41,016 nt of DNA. It comes from Marinilabiliaceae bacterium JC017 (GTDB taxonomy: Bacteria; Bacteroidota; Bacteroidia; Bacteroidales; Marinilabiliaceae). Below are positions 8,108 through 16,970 of this stretch, in pieces. The stretch covers positions 361 to 41,376 of the forward strand of contig RHGE01000053.1 in NCBI GenBank assembly GCA_004296775.1, read 5' to 3'. The position numbers and the translations under genes are program-made. Each line of letters begins with the position of its first letter. Position 1 is the first letter of the stretch. The notes beneath the pieces are model-generated. The model did no database searches and had not been told where the DNA came from. It saw only the letters and a list, made by a program, of their open reading frames with translations.

Positions 8108-8761
8108 ATGGCACAGAAGGAGATTACCAATCAATTGTTATCGGCAAAAAAGTTAATTGGAAACAGCTGGTCTGACAGTGCGGTGAAAGCAGCCGTTGCC
8201 GTTTTTTCTTATCCTGAAGAACGAATATCGGAAGGCATACAAATATTGGCAGATGCTGAGACATTGACCAACAAATATAACGTTGAACAGGCCGAGCAAT
8301 ATGAGGCCACCCATGAATTGAACACCAAACGGACGGCTTGCCATCAATGTTACATGGGATATTTGAAAATTGCCCGGACTGTTTTCTCCAGCCCATTGGC
8401 TACTAATTCACTTCAATTAAATGGTACGCGCAAACAAGCGTTAGGCGAATGGCTGAAGCAGGTAAAAGCGTTTTATGAAAACCTGCTGGCTAATGCTGAT
8501 TTGATGGCTGAAGGCATTCAATACGGGTTGACCCAGGAACGTATGGAACGCGGACTGAACCAAACACTGGAAGTGGAGCAACTTTACCTGGCACAGATAA
8601 AAGAGATAGGTGAAGCGCAAGATGCCCGCGAGAAACGTGATGCCAAACTGGATGAGCTACAGGAGTGGACATCGAGGTACCAGGCCGTAGCAGAGGTAGC
8701 TCTGGCCGATTCGCCCCAATTATTGGAGAAACTGGGCATCCTGGTAAGAAGTGATAATTAA
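8108..8761 (+). CDS. Helical protein of unknown function
   Basis: A 217-residue, strongly helical, glutamate/lysine/alanine-rich soluble protein without signal peptide or membrane segment. A CHQC pair lies at 78-81, followed by an aromatic YMGYLKIAR helix. Long helices at 95-150 and 150-190 (EAQDAREKRDAKLDELQEW) look coiled-coil or four-helix-bundle like, and the C-terminus is PQLLEKLGILVRS. I do not recognise a characterised family. The gene stands alone between the minisatellite and a GCAA-tetraloop terminator, so it is a single transcription unit. The repeat array immediately upstream is the notable context; whether it regulates this gene is unknown. Confidence 0.8.
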   Translation: MAQKEITNQLLSAKKLIGNSWSDSAVKAAVAVFSYPEERISEGIQILADAETLTNKYNVEQAEQYEATHELNTKRTACHQCYMGYLKIARTVFSSPLATNSLQLNGTRKQALGEWLKQVKAFYENLLANADLMAEGIQYGLTQERMERGLNQTLEVEQLYLAQIKEIGEAQDAREKRDAKLDELQEWTSRYQAVAEVALADSPQLLEKLGILVRSDN

Positions 8762-8845
8762 GATATCTGATATTGGTTTATTGGTATAAATGGGTTTCCC
8801 ATTGGCGGGGCGCTTTGCTCCGTTTTATTCATTTTGGATTTTTCG

Positions 8846-8871
8846 CCAGGCCGCAAGGCCTGGTTTTTTTT
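8846..8871 (+). terminator. Rho-independent terminator with GCAA tetraloop
   Basis: CCAGGCC-GCAA-GGCCTGG (8846-8863) is followed by eight or more T. It lies about 85 nt after the 8108-8761 gene. Confidence 0.9.
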
Positions 8872-8947
8872 GTAGCATTTGCAATTAGACATATGGGCAT
8901 CTATAACTACTACTAAATGCCAGACCTTGCTTAGCCACCCCCATTAA

Positions 8948-8973
8948 CAAAAAAAACCGGCACATGGCCGGTT
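8948..8973 (-). terminator. Rho-independent terminator for the 9000-9572 gene
   Basis: On the reverse strand AACCGGCC-ATG-TGCCGGTT (8973-8955) is followed by a T run (8954-8949). It lies 27 nt beyond the stop of the barrel gene. Confidence 0.85.
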
Positions 8974-8999
8974 CAAATATTTTAATAATGAAGGAATGA

Positions 9000-9572
9000 T
9001 TATTTACTTCCGCCACCTATTTCAAATCCTAACTTAAAGGACAAATAGTTTTTTGATTCCAATTCTGAATCAATTCCTGTGATCACATTGTACTCAACAC
9101 CTACACGGAAATGACCTATTAAAATACCGGCACGAGGGGCAAAACCAAATTTTGTACCATAATCCATATTCATCACCTCATCGCCTGTAACTGCATTTTC
9201 TGCTTCAACCTCAACTGTTCCTAAAGAATAGATACCAGTTCCAATTCCCACAAAAGGACGCACAAAACTATCCCCGAAATAGTAGTCACCAGTTAGCTGA
9301 TAGGTTCCAAGAGTTGAAACACTAACACTCATACCTTGAACATCCTCGGCTCCCATAGCAGCCCATTCCATTTTTAAACCCAGGGCAAGATTATCTGTTA
9401 CATTGTATTTTGGCTCTAAATAGAATCCCACTCCAGCTTTTATTCCATCACCGGAAGGGATGGCATAGGCTCCACCAAGATCTACTTTGAAGGCTCTGTA
9501 GTTTGAGCTTTGCGCAAACGAAGAAGTGATTCCTGCTACCAAAACAGCAACCAATAACAAAACTTTTTTCAT
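9000..9572 (-). CDS. Porin-family outer-membrane beta-barrel protein
   Basis: A 190-residue protein with a typical Sec signal peptide (MKKVLLLVAVLVAGITSSFAQ, cleavage likely after the Ala before Gln). A small eight-stranded barrel follows: alternating strands such as YAIPSGDGIKAGVGFYLEPKY, LALGLKMEWAAMG, YYFGDSFVRPFVGIGTGIYS and FAPRAGILIGHFRVGVEYN, and a terminal strand NYLSFKLGFEIGG. This is the common Bacteroidota porin-family/OmpA-barrel-like fold, located in the outer membrane with no assigned substrate. It forms a one-gene unit ending at the 8948-8973 terminator and is probably not part of the large cluster that follows. Confidence 0.82.
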   Translation of the reverse strand: MKKVLLLVAVLVAGITSSFAQSSNYRAFKVDLGGAYAIPSGDGIKAGVGFYLEPKYNVTDNLALGLKMEWAAMGAEDVQGMSVSVSTLGTYQLTGDYYFGDSFVRPFVGIGTGIYSLGTVEVEAENAVTGDEVMNMDYGTKFGFAPRAGILIGHFRVGVEYNVITGIDSELESKNYLSFKLGFEIGGGSK

Positions 9573-9786
9573 GATTTTTTGATTAGATTATTTTATTGTC
9601 GGCGAAAATAGATAATTAATTGAACTCACATCATACAAATAATAACCATTCATCCATCCAACCTATATATTCACATACACATTTACACTTTTCATCGATT
9701 CTTTTAGGCCTTTCATCAATTTAAATACCTATTTCCTTGACTTTTTCCCTCCTGTACCACCCTACTAACAATGATTCATCAAATAC

Positions 9787-11580
9787 TCAATTATTTAATG
9801 CTTCATTCATATCATTTAGCGCTGCACAGGCAAATACCAGCGGATACATCTCCTCGTAATACCACAGGGAGGCAAAGTATAACCCGATGGGTGCAGCGGG
9901 AAAGGGTTGATCAGGTTGCAGGTTTACCTTTTCCACCAGCCAGGCTGTTCCTTTATCCACCACATTGCTTTTCCCATTACCAGCCAGGGCTCTTAGCGCC
10001 AGGGCTGTTTCTTCGATGCCGGAAGGCACCTCTTTATTACCTCCCCAGCCGCCATCAGGGTTTTGAACCGCTTCCAGAAAAGCCACACCCTGAGTGATCC
10101 ATTCAGTGACCTGATCGTACCCTTTGCACTGGGCTTCCTTTAATCCCAGCAACACCATGGCGGTTCCATAGACGGGATTATGGTGATGATCATCCTGCTC
10201 GTTGCCAAACCACAGGGGCAGCCAAGCGCCATTGTCCTGTTGTGATTTGGCGAGGTACCTCAGCATCCCTTCAATGGCTTTATTGAGCCTTTTTTGAAGG
10301 GATGGCTCCATACTTTCACGCCAGGCAATAAAAGCCCGGAGGGCATGAGCCGTAATGTCGGGACAACTGCAATCGAAGGGTAATTTGCCCCATCCGCGAC
10401 AAAAGGTAGGGATGCCTCCGTCGCGGTTCTGGATACTCAGCAACCACTTCAATCCGTGGGAGGCTGCTTCCTGTACAACGGGATCATCGGGAGCTAATTT
10501 TTTCAATGCCAAGAGGGCTCCGGAAGTGTCATCGCCGTCGGGCACGCCACCGGGCAGGTGGGTCCAGGCCCAGCCGCCGGGTTTACTCCTGGTGAAGGGA
10601 TGCACCTGTTTAAACTGCTGGTCTAACAGGGCGGTTATCAGCCGGCCTCTTTGCTTCTTTCCCATCCTTTTCAGCGTCCCGGCATTCAGGGCATTTACAG
10701 AGAGGGTGGTGACCCAGGTGGTCAGGTTGGTGTCGATGGGCCAACTGCCATCGGGGCGCATGGCACCTTCCAGGAAAACAGCGGCACGAATGCACACATC
10801 ATGTTGGCGCTGTCCGGCTCCCACCAAACTCATGAGCACAAAACCGGTGAGCGGCGATGCTTCCAGAAACCCGCCATTGGAGGGTTGCTTACCGGCCAGC
10901 ACTTCCAGTACTTTTTTCTGCACCCACCGGTTGACACCAACCATCAGGGGTGATTGACGGGAATTATTATGCTTCACCAAACCAATGGCGATGAGTGCCG
11001 GAATGGCATAACTAACCACCCGCAGGTTCATCCATTTGAAACATCTATCGGGCAACACCGCCAATTGATAGGGCAACTGGGGCACCTTGTCCCACCCGTC
11101 GGGGCCCAGCCGGCCTGCGAGGGCACACATGGCCAGGATAGGCACTGAAAAGGTCTGATCGTCCTGATAATGATCCAGGATGGACTTGCTGATCTTTTCA
11201 GGCGCCAGGGAGGGCAAGCGTTTCAACAGCCATTTTTCGGCTCCGTGAATGGTTTTTTGGCAGGTAGGATCATCTTCCACCATGGCCAAGGCAGCCCAGC
11301 ACAGCAGGGTGGTGCTCATGTTACTGCTGCTTTTAACGGTATCTCCCCAACCGCCATCGGCATTGCTATTGGCAGCCAACCACTGCAAGCCTTTTTGAAT
11401 GTATGTTTGATAAGCCTCACGATCGTAAAGCCACAAAGCAAAAACAGCAACGGCAGTGGACAAGGCGCTTCCGGAAAGGCATCCATCCCAGGTACCACGG
11501 TGATTGCGTTGGGCTAACAGGCGTTCTTCGAGCCGGGCGGCAATTTTGGTTATATTGGTGTTGTCTGATGTAATGTTCAT
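9787..11580 (-). CDS. Squalene-hopene cyclase-like terpene cyclase (prenyltransferase/squalene oxidase repeats)
   Basis: A 597-residue alpha/alpha-barrel protein with QW-type repeats: NADGGWGD (73-80), RPDGSWPIDTN (275-285), NRDGGIP (385-391), DNGAWLPLW (449-457) and NPDGGWGG (507-514). The class II cyclase acid motif appears as PDGDDT, with DGDD at 348-351, matching the catalytic DxDD that protonates the polyene in squalene-hopene cyclases. It is slightly shorter than typical SHC (about 630), has no signal peptide, and would act at the inner membrane face. Substrate is unknown: squalene, a longer polyprenyl chain or a prenylated metabolite are all possible. No hpnC/D/E-type squalene synthesis genes are nearby; the isoprenoid supply could come from the 13153-14754 synthase. 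Confidence 0.82.
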   Translation of the reverse strand: MNITSDNTNITKIAARLEERLLAQRNHRGTWDGCLSGSALSTAVAVFALWLYDREAYQTYIQKGLQWLAANSNADGGWGDTVKSSSNMSTTLLCWAALAMVEDDPTCQKTIHGAEKWLLKRLPSLAPEKISKSILDHYQDDQTFSVPILAMCALAGRLGPDGWDKVPQLPYQLAVLPDRCFKWMNLRVVSYAIPALIAIGLVKHNNSRQSPLMVGVNRWVQKKVLEVLAGKQPSNGGFLEASPLTGFVLMSLVGAGQRQHDVCIRAAVFLEGAMRPDGSWPIDTNLTTWVTTLSVNALNAGTLKRMGKKQRGRLITALLDQQFKQVHPFTRSKPGGWAWTHLPGGVPDGDDTSGALLALKKLAPDDPVVQEAASHGLKWLLSIQNRDGGIPTFCRGWGKLPFDCSCPDITAHALRAFIAWRESMEPSLQKRLNKAIEGMLRYLAKSQQDNGAWLPLWFGNEQDDHHHNPVYGTAMVLLGLKEAQCKGYDQVTEWITQGVAFLEAVQNPDGGWGGNKEVPSGIEETALALRALAGNGKSNVVDKGTAWLVEKVNLQPDQPFPAAPIGLYFASLWYYEEMYPLVFACAALNDMNEALNN

Positions 11581-11718
11581 GATGTAATTTTTCTGTTAGA
11601 AGAGAATGACAGGACCAATGTTCCTTTACTTTTCCCTTTTCCCTTTTTACATGTTGATTTATCCCTTTTTCTTTAACCTTTAAACTTTCTCCTTTTCACT
11701 TATCAACTCACCCTCGCC

Positions 11719-12702
11719 TCAAATCAATCCCAACGCCAACAAGGCATAATAGGTGTATTCACTGTCGGGCTGCATATCGGCGATGCTGCCAAAGAAACCG
11801 CCTGAATGATCCCAATGCAGGCTAATGAAGTCCTCCCCTGTTGCCCCATAGGATTGCAACGATTCGCCGGCCATGCTTAAAGCCAACAAGGCAGTAGCCG
11901 TTGAAAGCAGATCGGCCACTGGCAGGGCTTCTGCGGCAGCAAAACCACCCCTGCTCATCCATTGTTTCGTCAACCAGGCGATGGCAGAAGCGATCGTATC
12001 CTGGTGGTAACCAAGACTCATTATCAGGGCTGCCGATGTTACAGAAGTGACTCCTGCCTGTGATTGATTTTCATTCACAAAAGAGCCATCGCTGCACTGC
12101 AGAGAGTCTATGGCTTTCCGCCAACTGTCGATCCCTTCATCCTCAATTTCCAGTTCCTGAAACAAGGTCCACACCAGGAAACCGGCATAAATGGTTCCCC
12201 GCTCCGCCTGTTTGGTATGGTGATTAAAACCATTATCCTTCGACCGGTAGGATGCTATGATTGATAACAACTCCCTGTTGTTTTCTTTTACCTTCCTGGC
12301 CAATACCCGCTTTCCACGCTCCTCCTGCCTCTGACCACCCAAAAGAGAGGCTGCTCCTTGCTTCAACCGGATGGCTTCCACCAGAAATTGACACCGCAAC
12401 AAACTGACGGCATGCACCAGGTCGGGCTCGTTCTGTTTTTGCCAGCTATTCAGAAAGTCTATTTGCTTCTTCACCGGCATTGGCAAATCAAACACAAATG
12501 CCAGGGTATAACCAAAAACCGAATAATAGGGATCGGACACCCCGGCGCGGTTCACAAATCCGCCTTGTTCATGCAGACAGGTACCGAGATAATTCCGGAT
12601 GTGATCAACGGCTGGCTCACTGAGTTTGCCGCGCGCTGTACGAAGGGCGGAGAGTATCCGGCGATTACATGCTATTTTATCATTGACCTTTTTCAATTCC
12701 AT
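11719..12702 (-). CDS. Prenyltransferase/terpene-cyclase alpha-toroid protein
   Basis: A 327-residue protein with PFTB/QW-like alpha-hairpin repeats: GGFVNRAGVSDPYYSVFGY (near 47-65), GFNHHTKQAERGTIYAGF (near 158-175), DGSFVNENQSQAGVTSVTSA, RGGFAAAEALPVADLLSTATA and a C-terminal SGGFFGSIADMQPDSEYTYY. This resembles half of a squalene cyclase or a protein-prenyltransferase beta subunit. No DxDD motif is visible, so cyclase activity by protonation is doubtful; it may be a partner of the larger cyclase or bind a prenyl chain. It lies 138 bp upstream of the larger cyclase gene in the same direction and is preceded by a 329-bp repeat. Confidence 0.72.
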   Translation of the reverse strand: MELKKVNDKIACNRRILSALRTARGKLSEPAVDHIRNYLGTCLHEQGGFVNRAGVSDPYYSVFGYTLAFVFDLPMPVKKQIDFLNSWQKQNEPDLVHAVSLLRCQFLVEAIRLKQGAASLLGGQRQEERGKRVLARKVKENNRELLSIIASYRSKDNGFNHHTKQAERGTIYAGFLVWTLFQELEIEDEGIDSWRKAIDSLQCSDGSFVNENQSQAGVTSVTSAALIMSLGYHQDTIASAIAWLTKQWMSRGGFAAAEALPVADLLSTATALLALSMAGESLQSYGATGEDFISLHWDHSGGFFGSIADMQPDSEYTYYALLALGLI

Positions 12703-12811
12703 CTTTCTTTTGGGTTGAATGATGTTACTTCTTGGGGTAGCAGGGTACTGCTATATAATCGGGAAATCGCATTTAAAAATGATTTCGTCTCCAATTACAT
12801 TAAACCTCTTT

Positions 12812-13140
12812 TATTTTCCACTCAAGCCGTGGAGGCTCTTACTTTGTTCACCTTTTAATAATTGTTTTAAAGTGTTCACGATTTTCAATTCTCCTACAGT
12901 CGAGAAAGTAAGCAAAGAGTCCGCCGACTGCAGCACTCGTTCACCCACTACTCCGAAAGTTGATGAGACAGAAAGAACTCGCTCCGCTCAAACAGCTTTA
13001 GTTCACATTATTTTATTTTTTAAGGCGTTCATGATTTCGCTACGCTTCAATTCTGTCTTACCATCAACTTCAGGAAGTGGGTCCCGAACTACGTTGCTGA
13101 GGTCGGAATCAGCACAACAATGTTATTGTACTGCTAAAAA
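12812..13140. repeat. 329-bp intergenic direct repeat, copy 1
   Basis: It aligns without gaps to 16971-17299 with about 13 differences by eye (roughly 96 percent). It fills most of the gap between the 11719-12702 and 13153-14754 genes; the remaining bases 12703-12811 show nothing recognisable. It contains the 20-mer AACTCGCTCCGCTCAAACAG (12976-12995), also found at 17135-17154 and in the 35617-36044 gap. A plus-strand ORF runs through both copies but shows no protein-like features. Confidence 0.9.
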
Positions 13141-13152
13141 TGAATTCTCTGA

Positions 13153-14754
13153 CTAAATAATCTTGTTCAACAATCGGATTAAAAGAATTTTCATGGCAGG
13201 ATTATTCAACTCCTTTAATGTATTTAATGCTTTTTGTTTGTAATCCTCCAGCAGTTTTTCTGCTTCCTGAACGGCTTCCTTTGTCTGTGTCAATTGACTT
13301 AGTTCAGCTGCAACTGTTTCATCGCCTTTTCTTGTCCGTTCTAAACAATCCTGCATTAATAACGGATCTCTCTCATTGATGATAGCCGTGATTAATGACG
13401 GCTGTAAAATATTGAAGCTATTGGAGCCAATATCAGCATTAAAATCTTCCAGGTCATCTTTGATCTGATAGGCAATACCCAAAGCCCTGCTGTAATTGCG
13501 GATAATCTCCATCAATGCTTTATCACCCCCGGCAACCACAGCGCCAAACAACAAAGCCACTTCAAAGGCCGGTGATGTTTTATTGCTGAAGATTTTAAGT
13601 ATCTGTTGCACCGGCAACAACTCTTTTCGCCGGCGCCACAACAATTCCTCGCCCTGTCCCAGGGATAAGTCACGGTGTCCCTGTGCGGCAATGGTAAGTA
13701 ATTGTGTTATCTGTTCTCCCTTCATCCATGCCCGGGCAATAAGTTGATAGCCATACCCCATTAGCAAATCACCAATATTGATGGCCACCGGGATATCGTG
13801 TTGCTCATGTAAGGCAGGTGCGCCATACCGTTCTGCATCATCGTCTTCAATGTCATCGTGTACCAGTGAGGCTTTATGGAAACACTCCACTGCCACTGCC
13901 AGTTTCATGATGGCTTCAGTGTTTGCATCAGTCATACTTCCCAAAGCTTTACAGACTGCTACCATGATCAAAGGGCGCCAACGTTTTCCTCCGGATGCCA
14001 TCCATTTGCAGGCGATGTTAGATGTGGCATCTTCACTTTCCAGCAGCCGATGGAGGTTCTCCAGGGTAAACCAGTTGCCGATCTCTTGTTTTAGAAGGTT
14101 GAGATCAATCCACCCCTGCCAGTTGGTTTCATCCCGCAGGGAAAGCACTTCATTGAGCCAGTCCAGGTCTACACGAGAGTCTTTGCATTCGGCATTGAAC
14201 AGAGGAATAGCAATGGATGGCACTGCCTCTTTTACCGCTAACGGAAAGGAACGCTCAAAAGAGTGCAGACATCCCACTCCGATCACACACTCCACCTTAC
14301 CGGAAGCAAGCAGCAAGGTGACAGCCGTGGTGCCTTCACTGACAATGGTATGGTAACCTAACTCATCGGCCCGGGTGATGATTCCGGCAATATCACAACG
14401 TCCGCACTGCTGGCACAATAATCCAAGATCATCATACTCAGCCGGGCATTCGGTGGAATGACTCATGCATTTAGGAAGCAACAAAATGCGCCGGTTAAAG
14501 GGAATGCCGGAAAAAATCCGGTGCCAGGCATAATTATTAATCATCACCGCCAATAATTTGCGGTAAGGGAAAAGCTCCGGATGCTTCCAGATCAGGATCC
14601 CTGAGTGATGGATTACTTCCTCTTCCTGCAAGGGTGGCACCAGGTTCTTCTCCGCCGCATAATCTCTGATCAGCTCCCTTATGTGCTTTATCTTTTCGGC
14701 TGACTGTGGCACGGCTTTACTCAATCTAATATCCGGCAATTCTTCTCTGAACAT
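13153..14754 (-). CDS. DUF116 - polyprenyl diphosphate synthase fusion
   Basis: A 533-residue two-domain protein. Residues about 55-195 are DUF116-like: a cysteine cluster C96, C103, C114, C117, C120 (CMSHSTEC, CQQCGRC) and further C156, C162, C190, suggesting metal or Fe-S binding. Residues about 245-533 are a trans-isoprenyl diphosphate synthase: GGKRWRP (255-261), first Asp-rich motif DDIEDD (300-305), GQGEE (367-371), NKTSPAFEVALLFG (391-404) and second Asp-rich motif DDLED (433-437). It should condense IPP with an allylic diphosphate; product length is not certain. The fusion implies that the DUF116 part modifies or controls prenyl synthesis. The stop lies 12 nt from the 12812-13140 repeat. 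The radical SAM gene is 26 nt upstream, so the two are probably co-transcribed. Confidence 0.85.
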   Translation of the reverse strand: MFREELPDIRLSKAVPQSAEKIKHIRELIRDYAAEKNLVPPLQEEEVIHHSGILIWKHPELFPYRKLLAVMINNYAWHRIFSGIPFNRRILLLPKCMSHSTECPAEYDDLGLLCQQCGRCDIAGIITRADELGYHTIVSEGTTAVTLLLASGKVECVIGVGCLHSFERSFPLAVKEAVPSIAIPLFNAECKDSRVDLDWLNEVLSLRDETNWQGWIDLNLLKQEIGNWFTLENLHRLLESEDATSNIACKWMASGGKRWRPLIMVAVCKALGSMTDANTEAIMKLAVAVECFHKASLVHDDIEDDDAERYGAPALHEQHDIPVAINIGDLLMGYGYQLIARAWMKGEQITQLLTIAAQGHRDLSLGQGEELLWRRRKELLPVQQILKIFSNKTSPAFEVALLFGAVVAGGDKALMEIIRNYSRALGIAYQIKDDLEDFNADIGSNSFNILQPSLITAIINERDPLLMQDCLERTRKGDETVAAELSQLTQTKEAVQEAEKLLEDYKQKALNTLKELNNPAMKILLIRLLNKII

Positions 14755-14780
14755 CTTTCTTCATTTAAAATGAATACATC

Positions 14781-15998
14781 TTACCCATAAGCCCCCAGAC
14801 CAAAAAAGGCATTTTTCTTGGCGAACTTATAGAACCAACTTTTCTCCGGTATCTCATTGGATGGAATGTGATGCCCCGGACAGACAGTCATCCTTTTCAG
14901 CTCGACATAGGCGGTATCTCTTTTCGACGAATCATAGGCCTTCAGATCTTCCACAACCTGATATAAGTAATCAGGATCTTCCAATAGAATACACCCGGGG
15001 GTGCGGTCGGCAATCCGGGATCGCATCTCTTTAAGAAAGTGGGAGTTTTCAAAAATCGCCTGGATATTCTCCCCATTGCCCACATTTTCACAGGCAAACT
15101 GAATGGGGGGACAAAATTCAATATCACCGGCCGGGTTAATATGATGGCTCAACCCGATTGCTCCGGGACACAAAGCCTTCCCGTTTTCATCCCAATAGGT
15201 ATCAATGATGATGAGAGGCGTCGTCGTTCTAATGTCAACCATAAACCTTCGCAGGTAAAGGATCTCTTCTTCGGAGAGCGCCAATTCGGGTGTTGGCCGG
15301 GCTCCCACCGGGCGATAAATATAAAACCACAAATAATGAATCCCCTTTTGAACACATCTGTTCACAAACTCCTCATTTACCAGATCCTTAAAGTTAGATT
15401 TGCAGATGCTGGCCGCCACACCGGTAATCAACCGGTTTTTCTTACTGGCCTCAATGCCCGCCATGGTACGCCCATAAACCTCCCTGGCTCCCCGCCGGAC
15501 ATCACTCACCTCTTTGAGGCCCTCCACACTGATTAACGGCGTTACATTACCCAGCTGACGCATCCGCCGGGCTATAGCATCGGTCAACAGCGTTCCATTG
15601 GTAAACAGCTGGAAATAACAATCGGGATGTGCTTCAATGGTGTCCAGCAGATGCGGATACATCAATGGTTCACCCCCCAGTAAACCGAAATAATAAGAAC
15701 CTTTCCGTTTGGCCGCCTTAATGATATTATTCAACGTATCGACCGGCATGCCATCGGATTTACTCTTCACCGTCACCCAGCATCCCTGGCATTTAAGATT
15801 GCAACAATCGGTCACTGAAATCATCATAAAAGCCGGGAACGGTTCTCCTTTTTTCAATCGTCTTTTATAACGTGACACAGCCACCATGCCTTTCCATCCT
15901 AAGTTGTAGGCAAATTTCCACAAGAGCCGCCGATCGACTTCTTTAAACATTCTTTTTCCCAGGGAAAATATCATTTGTTTGTTTTTATTTTTGTGCAT
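14781..15998 (-). CDS. Radical SAM protein with SPASM-like C-terminus
   Basis: 405 residues from the ATG at 15998 (a GTG at 16001 precedes it). The radical SAM cluster motif is CNLKCQGC (Cx3Cx2C, about residues 66-73), with a GGEP SAM-contact motif soon after (GLLGGEPLMYPHL) and SVEGLKEV later in the barrel. The C-terminal part is cysteine-rich (CPGAIG, INPAGDIEFCPPIQFAC, PGCILLEDP, VCPGHH), which resembles a SPASM or twitch domain holding an extra Fe-S cluster. Such enzymes modify peptides, lipids or cofactors. HpnH (adenosylhopane synthase) is a tempting comparison because of the cyclase next door, but the C-terminus differs. It lies between the prenyl synthase and a ferredoxin gene; the latter may be its reductant. 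Confidence 0.85.
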   Translation of the reverse strand: MHKNKNKQMIFSLGKRMFKEVDRRLLWKFAYNLGWKGMVAVSRYKRRLKKGEPFPAFMMISVTDCCNLKCQGCWVTVKSKSDGMPVDTLNNIIKAAKRKGSYYFGLLGGEPLMYPHLLDTIEAHPDCYFQLFTNGTLLTDAIARRMRQLGNVTPLISVEGLKEVSDVRRGAREVYGRTMAGIEASKKNRLITGVAASICKSNFKDLVNEEFVNRCVQKGIHYLWFYIYRPVGARPTPELALSEEEILYLRRFMVDIRTTTPLIIIDTYWDENGKALCPGAIGLSHHINPAGDIEFCPPIQFACENVGNGENIQAIFENSHFLKEMRSRIADRTPGCILLEDPDYLYQVVEDLKAYDSSKRDTAYVELKRMTVCPGHHIPSNEIPEKSWFYKFAKKNAFFGLGAYG

Positions 15999-16112
15999 CA
16001 CTTATCCCGTTTTGGGGACATACACATCCTCTTAAGTTACTTTGCTCCTTTCATCCTCCATTTCAGGCAGAGATGTCTGATTACAAAAGGAGCAACGACC
16101 AATTATTAATCT

Positions 16113-16925
16113 CTATTCACAACAGGAATGACCTGTTTTATCATTTTTTTCAGAAGACGCTTCATCTACTTTTTTGGCCGCTGCATGACAACTGCAAATC
16201 CGTCGTTCTTCTTCGGCCATTTTTAACTGATCCTTCTTCAACAGGGACATTTTAAAATTGCTGCGTCGGGCATTCAAAACCGAATACACATCTTCATTTT
16301 GAATTTGATCGATTAGATTAACACCGCTCTTTTTCCCTGAAATCCCATCACTCCCATCAATGGTATTATCAGTGTGTTTCGGGAAAATAATGGCTTCCTG
16401 CGGACACACCCGGGCACACGCCGGACACATATCCTTACAATTGGCCGGCTGATCCACCACCACTTTCCCCTCTTCGTTTACAGCATAAACACCAAAAAGA
16501 CAAAAATTGAGACACTTGCGACAACCGTTACACCGGTCGTAATCAATCACGGGATACCAAGGCTTCCACTCCTCTCTGTAGGATATCTTCGCATCACCGG
16601 TTACTGCTTGACCTGCCGTAATATTTGAAACCATTTCATCTGCTTTATCAATGTGTTGAAATGTTAGCTTCGTATTTGCCCCACTATCTCCCAAAAGCGA
16701 TAAAAGCTTTTCCATCGCCCGGGGCTGACAACCAATCAGCATGGCATCCTCAGCATGACACATACCTTGCAGGTCTTCGGGGTTCTTCAACACCGATCCA
16801 CACAGATCTTCAATGTAGGTGTACCCGATATTTTTTTCTTCTAAAGATTTTTTCAGCTTTTCAACGGTAGCTTTTTCAATTTTACCGTCTTTTTCACAGC
16901 CGCATATATAAACTTGTTTACTCAT
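16113..16925 (-). CDS. Two-cluster ferredoxin-type protein with HdrA/F420-like N-terminal part
   Basis: 270 residues from the ATG at 16925 (MSKQVYICGCEKDGK); longer starts (ATG 16946, TTG 16949) add only MMPNLKKI. The N-terminal 100 residues hold spaced cysteines (CGC, C near 42, C near 56 and C near 66 in LIGCQPRAM), a pattern seen in electron-transfer proteins next to heterodisulfide-reductase-like subunits. Two [4Fe-4S] motifs follow: CNGCRKCLNFC and CKDMCPACARVCP. A linker then leads to a cysteine/histidine-rich tail (RICSCHAAAKK, GHSCCE). It is probably a cytoplasmic electron carrier for the adjacent radical SAM enzyme. It is 114 nt upstream of that gene in the same direction. Confidence 0.78.
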   Translation of the reverse strand: MSKQVYICGCEKDGKIEKATVEKLKKSLEEKNIGYTYIEDLCGSVLKNPEDLQGMCHAEDAMLIGCQPRAMEKLLSLLGDSGANTKLTFQHIDKADEMVSNITAGQAVTGDAKISYREEWKPWYPVIDYDRCNGCRKCLNFCLFGVYAVNEEGKVVVDQPANCKDMCPACARVCPQEAIIFPKHTDNTIDGSDGISGKKSGVNLIDQIQNEDVYSVLNARRSNFKMSLLKKDQLKMAEEERRICSCHAAAKKVDEASSEKNDKTGHSCCE

Positions 16926-16970
16926 GATCTTTTTTAGATTAGGCATCAAAAAATTACTCTTAACTTTTTC

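Noticed and set aside
9771-11517. Long plus-strand ORFs opposite the cyclase gene
   Set aside because: They are antisense shadows of the cyclase, whose own frame carries the QW repeats and DGDD motif.
12719-13156. Plus-strand ORF of 145 codons in repeat copy 1, and its counterpart at 17013-17336
   Set aside because: Both lie in the intergenic repeat, antisense to the cluster. The products have no domain features; similarity only reflects the DNA repeat.
14781-15998. HpnH (adenosylhopane synthase)
   Set aside because: The neighbourhood is suggestive, but the C-terminal cysteine-rich region looks SPASM-like and no hpn partners are present.
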